This document shows positions 57,910 to 64,000 of a stretch of 64,000 nucleotides of DNA, one piece after another. Where the stretch lies: the NCBI GenBank assembly GCA_039028975.1, contig JBCCHB010000048.1, forward strand, positions 1 through 64,000, given 5' to 3'. The translations under genes and the position numbers were made by a program. The stretch comes from JAHBNG01 sp039028975. GTDB taxonomy: Bacteria > Chloroflexota > Anaerolineae > Caldilineales > Caldilineaceae. The notes under the pieces were generated by a model. The model searched no databases. It saw only the letters and a program-made list of their open reading frames with translations, and was not told the origin of the DNA. Every line of letters begins with the position of its first letter. Positions within the stretch are counted from its first letter, which is position 1.

Positions 57910-59694
57910 TTACTGAACTATAATAGGTAAAAATAGAGAGGAGCCATCACCAGATTCATCCACTGCTTCGGTTGCATCTGGAGCGTCTGCCCCGATAGGT
58001 GTTGATGTGGCAGTCGATATGGCAGTAGACTCTGCGGCGGGTGTAGCAGTAGGTATCATTGTGGGTGTCGTAGTGGGTTCTGTCGTTGTCGTTGACGTAG
58101 CAGTTGGTACCGATGTGGCAGTCGATGTAGCGGTCGATGTGGCAGTAGATTCCATCGTCGAAGTAGCAGTAGGTATCATTGTAGGTGTCGTAGTGGGTTC
58201 TGTCGTTACGGTTGGCGTAGTCGTTGGCTCCGTTGTGGCAGTCGATGTGGCAGTCGATGTGGCGGTAGGTTCCAAGGTTGGTGTTACAGTTGGTGTTATG
58301 GTGGGTGTAACCGTGGGTGTTACAGTTGACGTTGGTTCTTCTGGTATCCAGCTAAGCTGCCATTGATTGAGGATGGGACGCTGGCTGGCGAGTGTAGTGG
58401 ATAGATTGACCCGTAGCTTAAGGGCAGGATGTTCTATGGGTGAAATATCGACCAGTGACGTGCCGCTCATCACATTGGTCTTGAGCACAACATTGTCAAG
58501 TGCCAGTATGTCAACCGATAGAGTGGTAGTGGGTGGATTGATGGTCGTGCGCAAGCCAATGGAACCCCAGGCCGATATGGCAGTAGTCGGTGAAATGGGG
58601 AGAGAGACAGCATAAGCGGTGTTCAGGAATGTGTTATCGAGGAGCAAGCCCCGATCCAGCGGGGGACCGCCAATGTCAATGTTATCAAACGCCTCACCAG
58701 CAACATCCAGACCGCTTGTGTCGTCAAACTCATCAACCCAAGAAGACGCGGTCATGAGAGCGTAGGTTGTAAATCGATTGACGGGTGCAAAGAGGTGGGT
58801 ATCATCGATGAAGAGCCGCTCTCCCTCCAATCGTTCCCAACGAACATTGAATGGATCCCAGGCAAATAGCCCCAACATATGAGGATCGACACCAGTGGGT
58901 AACAGTTGGTCATAGGAGATTTCGAGGCTGAGATTGCGTTCAACCGAGGGGAGCCCATTGGCCGCGCGTACACTATAGGTTTCACCCACAAAACAGTGGC
59001 CTAGTGGTGCTGGCCCTGGTGGATTGATGGTGCTAACGATGGCAATATAGGTGCCACTGCTTGGGAATGTATCAGGAGAAACGATGGATAGCTTTAGTGC
59101 CTCGCCGTCAAAGATTATATTCGGACGGGTGGCAGCGGGAATGTACTCACGTATCAATGCAACACTTCTCATTCTCTCTTCCACAGTTATGATCAGCGAA
59201 CCGGACAGCGTAATGTCCGGTTTTAGGCCCGTAACTGGTTCTGTAATTGGCACTGTTGGATCTTCGGGTGCCCATGAAAATTCGTGATCGGTTCCGCTTG
59301 AATCATCACTTGAATTTAGCTCAACGTTCACCTTTGCTTCTGAGCTGCTACCTACTGAATCATACATTTCTACAATCAACTCGGTTCCACTTAAGCTGGG
59401 AATCACCGAAATCGTAGGGAAGAATGTGTCCGTTGACAAGCCACATTCGGGCGCAGTAAATTGGGGTGCAGTAAGCTGGGGTGCAATTAGTGGCGCAATC
59501 AAATCCCGTTTGTTGACTTTTTCAGAAATTTCTATCGCAACCACTGAGTGGGTGGCAGACTTAGAAAGAGAGGGCAGTCTTCCCGAATTCAGTAGAAATA
59601 ACAATCCGAGTACACTACTTATGGTACCGATTGTTGCACAGAGGAGTAAGCCGGCTTTTAAGAGAAATGGTTTGGTAGTTAAACGATCAATCAT
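57910..59694 (-). CDS. Secreted protein with TPT-rich tail and LPL-like C-terminus
   Basis: A 594-residue exported protein. The N-terminus has a hydrophobic anchor (LLLCATIGTISSVLGLLFLL), then a short repeat LIAPQLTAPQFTAPEC, followed by beta-rich modules without a family I can name (GTELIVEMYDSVGSS; FAPVNRFTTYALM). The last ~150 residues are Thr/Pro/Ser repeats (TVTPTITPTVTPTLEPTATS) ending in DGSSLFLPIIVQ. GGAGA precedes ATG 59694. It lies upstream of the FG-GAP gene on the same strand with a repeat between, so co-expression is possible. A surface or matrix role is inferred. Confidence 0.78.
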   Translation of the reverse strand: MIDRLTTKPFLLKAGLLLCATIGTISSVLGLLFLLNSGRLPSLSKSATHSVVAIEISEKVNKRDLIAPLIAPQLTAPQFTAPECGLSTDTFFPTISVIPSLSGTELIVEMYDSVGSSSEAKVNVELNSSDDSSGTDHEFSWAPEDPTVPITEPVTGLKPDITLSGSLIITVEERMRSVALIREYIPAATRPNIIFDGEALKLSIVSPDTFPSSGTYIAIVSTINPPGPAPLGHCFVGETYSVRAANGLPSVERNLSLEISYDQLLPTGVDPHMLGLFAWDPFNVRWERLEGERLFIDDTHLFAPVNRFTTYALMTASSWVDEFDDTSGLDVAGEAFDNIDIGGPPLDRGLLLDNTFLNTAYAVSLPISPTTAISAWGSIGLRTTINPPTTTLSVDILALDNVVLKTNVMSGTSLVDISPIEHPALKLRVNLSTTLASQRPILNQWQLSWIPEEPTSTVTPTVTPTITPTVTPTLEPTATSTATSTATTEPTTTPTVTTEPTTTPTMIPTATSTMESTATSTATSTATSVPTATSTTTTEPTTTPTMIPTATPAAESTAISTATSTPIGADAPDATEAVDESGDGSSLFLPIIVQ

Positions 59695-59842
59695 CTTATC
59701 GTCTCCATCTGAATTTGGCTCTATAAGGGATCCAAGAAGCTACTCTTCCTGATAACCGTTCCTGAAAGGTCCCCAGAGGAATGGCTGGATTTTTGAACCT
59801 GCTCCTTGAAGTGCCTACAGAGTCTTGAATTTATGCTATTCT

Positions 59843-62152
59843 ATGAAACAAAATTTACAAGAATTCGCTCAAAAATTTGTCAGTGCTTTAAATCAAAATG
59901 ATTTGGCCACCTGCTATGAGATGCTCCAGCAATTAGAGGGAGAGCCGACGCTCAGGCATTGGTTCCTATATTTTAAAAGCATTATGGACTACGAGACTGA
60001 GCATGATTCCAGTGCGACACAAAAGGCGCTGCTCAATTTATCAACCAAGAAGCATGCCCCCTTTTTTAATGGCAAGGTACTGATCGCTCTTGCTCGAATT
60101 TCATTTGATCAAGGTGACTGGATGGAAGCTATCAAGCACTGCGAAGATAGCCTAGCCTACTTTGTCGATAGCCCTGGTGAGCTAGCTAGGGTGTACCGAA
60201 ACATTGCGCATGTGTACCTAAAAGGATTCAATCAAGGTGACTTGGGCTACGATGCCCTATTGCGCGCCCAAAAGTTGGGAGAGGATGCGCAAGACTTATT
60301 TGGTTCAATCGCAAATTTATCAGAGGCAGATCCCCAACTTGAGTCATTTATTCTGACAACATTGGGTACAGTCCATATGAATCTTAATCTGCTGGATGAT
60401 GCGCTTGACTACTACCGCGCGAATCTGAGAATAAAAGAACAAATCAACAGCGATTTAGGGATGGGAAGCGCATTTCTTAATATCGGTGAAGTGTATGAGA
60501 GGCAAGAAAATTATAGCGATGCGCTGCAACAGTACCAGAAAGCACTTGCCAAGTTTGAAACGGCACCAAACCAGTTAGCGAGAATTGCTGATGTGTTAGC
60601 CAATCTTGGGCATCTTTATCATGCTATGGGTCAAAAAAATGAAGCTTTGACCCATTACCGAAAAGCTGTCACTCAAATCGAAACACTACGGGCCAGGAAT
60701 GAGTCAGAAGCGACGCGGGTAGGATTTTTTTCCACGGTATCGGACATCTATGCCCACTTAATCGCATTGTGTATAGACGAAGGGTATCTTGCCGAAGCTT
60801 TCGGCTATGTAGAACGATCCCAGGCTCGCACTTTTCTGGATATGCTCAATATAAGAGTCCCAGAGATGCCTCTTAATGATGAAGCCATGCCGCTGACGTT
60901 ATCTCAAGTGCAGTTTGGCTTACCTCATGATAGTATCCTACTTGAGTACTATTCGGCAGGGCTAGTTGAGCATGGGTTACAGGACATGCCAAAGCGCGTT
61001 GATGCCCACCATCACCGTTTCCCAAAGGAAAAAATTTGGCTATTTGCTATTACGCGCCAATCTATCCAAGTATTTGATACCGAGCTATCGCCAAACCTTC
61101 TCTTGCAGCAGCGTAGTGGCGCACTAGAAAGGCGTAACTTCTGGCGTCCCAAAATGCGTCGCGTCCTCTATCAAAAACTCGTTTCTCCCGCCGCTCATCT
61201 TCTTGAAGGCAAATCGACTATTTTTATTGCACCCCACGGACCACTTCACTACATCTCGTTTCAATCACTGCTGGTATCACCTCAAAAAACCTTCTTCGAG
61301 GAGTGGGAAGCACAGATGGTCTATACACCGAGCGCATCTGTGTTATTTCAAAATAGTCAAACCCACAAAGTTGTGGAAGTCCCAACACGATCCACTCTGG
61401 CGATTGGGTTTAATGGCAGCGATGGCCAAAGATTACCCTTTGCCGAAGGGGAGGCTCGCCAAATTGCCAACCAAGCAGCCGGGCACGCCCTCCAGGGTGC
61501 TGATGCCAATGTGGAGGCGATTACCAAGTTGGCCCCCCAGTTTCACCGACTGCACTTTGCGTGTCATGGCTCCTTCAACCCAGAATCCCCATTGGATTCA
61601 TTTCTGATGATTGGTGAGGATGAGAGCCTATCGGGGCTAGACATTATGCACAATCTCCAACTCAAGTGTGAGCTTGTTACTTTGAGCGCCTGCGAAAGTG
61701 GTATCAATCAGATCCGGCGTGGCGATGAGCTGATTGGACTCACCCGCGCGTTTCTTCATGCGGGAGCCAAGTCACTCATCGCTTCTCTATGGCGGGTCAA
61801 TGGGCCGTCCACTCGAATTCTCATGGAAAAACTTTATCAAGAGATCGATAGAGGCAAAGCCGCTGCGGAAGCACTTACCGTAGCCCAACACTATCTGATG
61901 AGGTTGACCTACGACGAAGGGCATGAGATTCTGGTCCGCTTTTTTCGCGAAGAGCAGTTGGCGGCCAATGACGATGACCTGGGTCAACAAGCGACAGCCC
62001 TACTTGAAGAGATGAACACTGGGCAAGCGTCAGAACGGCATCAGGCAGAGCCACTGGAGCAGGCTCCTCGGAAACTGGGGGAGAGGCTTATTTTCGCTTC
62101 CCCCTACTATTGGGCACCCTTTATCTTGATCAGCGCTGATTCTAAGCATTAG
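59843..62152 (+). CDS. TPR-CHAT protease
   Basis: A 769-residue cytoplasmic protein without signal peptide. The N-terminal ~300 residues are TPR-like helical repeats (for example ALDYYRANLRIKEQ, DALQQYQKALAKFE, EALTHYRKAVTQIE). The C-terminal CHAT caspase-like protease domain has the catalytic His575 in LHFACHGSF and Cys617 in LSACESGINQIRRGDELIGL; SLIASLWRVN and a final AEALTVAQHYL are family features. CHAT-TPR proteins are caspase-related proteases, some regulated by partner binding; the best-known case, Craspase, cleaves a regulator of a sigma factor. Here a sigma/anti-sigma pair lies next door, convergent on the minus strand. The start ATG 59843 lacks a strong ribosome-binding site; the frame opens at 59825 with TTG. 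Confidence 0.9.
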   Translation: MKQNLQEFAQKFVSALNQNDLATCYEMLQQLEGEPTLRHWFLYFKSIMDYETEHDSSATQKALLNLSTKKHAPFFNGKVLIALARISFDQGDWMEAIKHCEDSLAYFVDSPGELARVYRNIAHVYLKGFNQGDLGYDALLRAQKLGEDAQDLFGSIANLSEADPQLESFILTTLGTVHMNLNLLDDALDYYRANLRIKEQINSDLGMGSAFLNIGEVYERQENYSDALQQYQKALAKFETAPNQLARIADVLANLGHLYHAMGQKNEALTHYRKAVTQIETLRARNESEATRVGFFSTVSDIYAHLIALCIDEGYLAEAFGYVERSQARTFLDMLNIRVPEMPLNDEAMPLTLSQVQFGLPHDSILLEYYSAGLVEHGLQDMPKRVDAHHHRFPKEKIWLFAITRQSIQVFDTELSPNLLLQQRSGALERRNFWRPKMRRVLYQKLVSPAAHLLEGKSTIFIAPHGPLHYISFQSLLVSPQKTFFEEWEAQMVYTPSASVLFQNSQTHKVVEVPTRSTLAIGFNGSDGQRLPFAEGEARQIANQAAGHALQGADANVEAITKLAPQFHRLHFACHGSFNPESPLDSFLMIGEDESLSGLDIMHNLQLKCELVTLSACESGINQIRRGDELIGLTRAFLHAGAKSLIASLWRVNGPSTRILMEKLYQEIDRGKAAAEALTVAQHYLMRLTYDEGHEILVRFFREEQLAANDDDLGQQATALLEEMNTGQASERHQAEPLEQAPRKLGERLIFASPYYWAPFILISADSKH

Positions 62153-62336
62153 GTACTCTGATATGCCAAAGACTTTACAAATGAGTCAAGCTTTCGTCGA
62201 CGAGTCATTGGTCATTCCTCCCTTCTCACCGGGCATCCCCGGTACACCCCGTGCGGCTTGTGTCCAGTGGTGACTGACACGAAGCGTGCCTACTGGACTG
62301 AGCTGAGCATTTATTTTTCTGGAATGGCCTTAAGTA

Positions 62337-63128
62337 TTAGGAGTGGAGATAGAGCGGTTCTTTCAGCTCAATATCCACCTGAAGCTGCTCTAGGTATTGG
62401 GTCTCGATATTCTCAAAAATGGCCTGGCCAAAGGCATCCGTCTCTTGGTTGCCGACCGTCGTCTCTTGGCAAGTTAGGGTAACGGATCGGCCTTCCCAAT
62501 CGATCCAGCCGTCGTCTTCAGGTGTATCGATTTCGACAATGATGGTGCAGTGCTCCGGTCTTTCCACCTTATCTTCTCGCCGAATAATGGCCTCCAGGCG
62601 CTTTCCCTCGGCCTCAACACTAAAGCGGAAATCCGAATCAGAAGACTCTAGACCAAAAGCCAAATCGCCAGTTCGTTCACCAGGCTGATCAGTTGCCTCG
62701 TTGGCGGAACGTTCAGTTGAGCGGACGGCAACCGTTGCGTATGACAAAGGCTTTCTAGGCTGTAAAAGCTCAGTGGTAAATTTGATGATCAAGTGTCCAA
62801 ACTGGTGTAGGATACTTGGTGCCGCCGCTTTCTCTGGTTCTTTCTCCTGTGCTGAATCTAAAAAAGAGAGGTCAAACTTGGGCCGACTTGAGGGGACATC
62901 AATCACGGTTGTTGCCAAATCGGACACGGCCAAAAGCTGCTCGTATACGTTTGCGCAATTGGGACACTGCTCGATATGAATTTTCATCTGTTGGTAATCT
63001 TTTGGATCGATGGTGTTATGTTCTGGATCGAGTCGAGCCTCAATATAGGCATCCATCTGCTGGTTGCACTCCTCACACGTCAGTTTATCTTCATTATCTG
63101 AAAGGATAGCTCTGGCGAACTCTTTCAT
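62337..63128 (-). CDS. Zinc-finger anti-sigma factor
   Basis: A 263-residue protein. The N-terminal ~70 residues form a zinc-binding anti-sigma domain with HxxxCxxC at His51-Cys55-Cys58 and CxxC at Cys18-Cys21. The middle is helical. The C-terminal ~110 residues are beta-rich (FRFSVEAEGKRLEAIIRRED; IDWEGRSVTLTC), an unusual addition with no transmembrane helix, so the protein is cytosolic. Anti-sigma proteins sequester a partner sigma factor; the sigma gene lies 155 bp upstream on the same strand. This beta-domain or the linker is a candidate cleavage site for the neighbouring CHAT protease (hypothesis). ATG 63128 has AAGGAA-like sequence upstream. Confidence 0.83.
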   Translation of the reverse strand: MKEFARAILSDNEDKLTCEECNQQMDAYIEARLDPEHNTIDPKDYQQMKIHIEQCPNCANVYEQLLAVSDLATTVIDVPSSRPKFDLSFLDSAQEKEPEKAAAPSILHQFGHLIIKFTTELLQPRKPLSYATVAVRSTERSANEATDQPGERTGDLAFGLESSDSDFRFSVEAEGKRLEAIIRREDKVERPEHCTIIVEIDTPEDDGWIDWEGRSVTLTCQETTVGNQETDAFGQAIFENIETQYLEQLQVDIELKEPLYLHS

Positions 63129-63283
63129 GATATCTATTCCTTGTTACGCTCTTTTTACTATGCTATGCACATACCGACTTCTGACTAATGCGCACCTCTG
63201 CTACGTCTATTCATTACGTCTATATCATTACGTCTATTCATTCGGTAGCGGAGGTTAACACGCAAAACTAATACTACCTAGTT

Positions 63284-64000
63284 TCACAAATCGTCCAGAA
63301 GCTGCCTCAATTCAGGGTCATCACGTAGCCGTTTTTTCGCCCGGGAAATAAGGACATAGATTTGATCCGGTGATTTCTTTAACCGGACTGCGATTTGTTC
63401 AATCGGTATTCCATATAAGTGGCGAAGAACAAATGCTTTAATCTGTTCTTTAGAACGGGGGTTTTCCTCGACAATTCTATTCATTGCGTCAAGGACTTTC
63501 TGTGCTCGTTCTGCTTGGATGACATCCGCCGTTACCGGATCAAAAGGTCCGCTGGTCACGTCGCCTTCGTCTTCATTCGGCAGCTCTAACGACAGCATAC
63601 GTTCTTCGTTCCTTACAATTTTCCTCACCGCATCGCGCAGCTTTTGGCGGGCAAAACTCAGAAATGCTGCTGGCGTTGTAACTTTATCAATGGTCCTGTG
63701 CAGTTCGATAATCGCATCATGAGCCGCATCTTCTGCATTCTGTGGTGGCAAAAAGTAGACCATACGATCGTATAGATAGTAAGCAACCTCTTCGAATCCT
63801 TGCTTACGGATCCCATCGCCTCGCACCCCCTTACAGGCAGGGTATAACCCATATTCACAATAGATTGCAATGCAGAGGGTTTGCAGCTTACTCTCTGCAT
63901 CTGCCCCGCGCTGCAAATCAATTCGATCAGGGTAGTGCTTTAGAACATGTGCAAGCCACTCATCCTCAGACAGAAGAGTCCATCCCTGTTTTTCGATGAG
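63284..64000 (-). CDS. RNA polymerase sigma-70 family (ECF-like) sigma factor, 5' truncated by the window
   Basis: At least 238 residues; the reading frame continues past the window edge at 64000, so the start is not seen. Region 2 shows YYLYDRMVYFLPPQNAEDAA then DAIIELHRTIDKVTTPAAFL; region 4 shows IKAFVLRHLYGIPIEQIAVR then LKKSPDQIYVLISRAKKRLR, a clear helix-turn-helix. The long acidic linker (ELPNEDEGDVTSGPFDP) lies between them, so it is an ECF-type sigma. It directs transcription of a specific regulon and is likely held inactive by the adjacent zinc-finger protein; both are transcribed in the same direction. Confidence 0.88.
   Translation of the reverse strand, partial: LIEKQGWTLLSEDEWLAHVLKHYPDRIDLQRGADAESKLQTLCIAIYCEYGLYPACKGVRGDGIRKQGFEEVAYYLYDRMVYFLPPQNAEDAAHDAIIELHRTIDKVTTPAAFLSFARQKLRDAVRKIVRNEERMLSLELPNEDEGDVTSGPFDPVTADVIQAERAQKVLDAMNRIVEENPRSKEQIKAFVLRHLYGIPIEQIAVRLKKSPDQIYVLISRAKKRLRDDPELRQLLDDL

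Noticed and set aside
57910..58366. Long open frame on the plus strand opposite the TPT-rich tail (Val/Asp/Ala-rich translation)
   Set aside because: It is the antisense of a repetitive Thr/Pro coding region, which creates long open frames by composition.
62258..62482. Plus-strand frame of 74 codons overlapping the end of the anti-sigma gene
   Set aside because: It overlaps the well-supported anti-sigma gene in another frame and has no motif or ribosome-binding site.

Overview
This 64 kb window reads as chromosome from a heterotrophic, probably Gram-positive-like or monoderm environmental bacterium, most likely a member of the Chloroflexota (Caldilineae/Anaerolineae-like). That placement is inference. 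It rests on Tat-exported substrate-binding lipoproteins, secreted proteins with TPTPT-type linkers and a C-terminal LPL-like motif, a mevalonate kinase, DUF993 and DUF1684 proteins, a metV-metF folate cluster, and many short intergenic inverted repeats. No rRNA, tRNA, CRISPR array, prophage or plasmid backbone was seen.

Layout. 1-3.3 kb: a palindromic repeat, an Rpn-family nuclease and an MFS transporter. 3.4-8.3 kb: carbohydrate ABC importer 1 (two permeases and a Tat lipoprotein) followed by a Cys-type sulfatase, suggesting uptake and desulfation of a sulfated glycan or ester. 8.5-12.4 kb: a VOC protein and a nucleotidyltransferase, an intact IS4-family element sitting inside a small repeat, an ArsR-like regulator and a tiny membrane peptide. 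12.9-16.4 kb: threonine-dehydratase-like enzyme, aminotransferase, DUF993 protein. 16.4-18.2 kb: a UPF0175/DUF3368 toxin-antitoxin pair and a DUF1684 protein. 18.4-24.4 kb (minus strand): mevalonate kinase, glycerophosphodiesterase, CoaBC, CoaX, a hypothetical and a PQQ sugar dehydrogenase. 24.9-31 kb: carbohydrate ABC importer 2 with a convergent GH3 beta-glucosidase. 31-37 kb: a fasciclin lipoprotein with a recent internal duplication, a small Trp-rich protein, a glutamine-synthetase-like enzyme, an iron-type alcohol dehydrogenase and an MFS transporter. 37-46 kb: secreted LRR protein, ABC_ATPase-domain protein, secreted B-repeat protein, MFS transporter, and a decayed Gfo/Idh/MocA oxidoreductase. 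46.3-51.2 kb (minus): IclR regulator, MetV, a methyl-THF:corrinoid methyltransferase, MetF, a Nudix hydrolase and, separately, a corrinoid protein, together a one-carbon transfer module. 51.4-53.4 kb: ABC exporter. 53.6-59.7 kb: a giant FG-GAP protein with an HExxH motif and a second secreted protein. 59.8-64 kb: a TPR-CHAT protease next to an anti-sigma/sigma pair; the sigma gene runs off the window.

The most unusual signals are: (1) seven copies of an ~86 bp nested-hairpin repeat ('HR1') whose inner arms and apical stem differ between copies but stay complementary. One copy is read through in frame inside the FG-GAP gene and another supplies a stop codon. (2) An IS4 insertion with a 10 bp target duplication inside an 86 bp repeat ('HR2') that has an empty copy elsewhere in the window. 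(3) TPR-CHAT protease plus sigma/anti-sigma without CRISPR. (4) A shared C-terminal LPL-like motif on three secreted proteins.

Start codons were chosen by ribosome-binding-site quality and family alignment from memory; alternatives are noted. All family names are recognition by motif, not database results.
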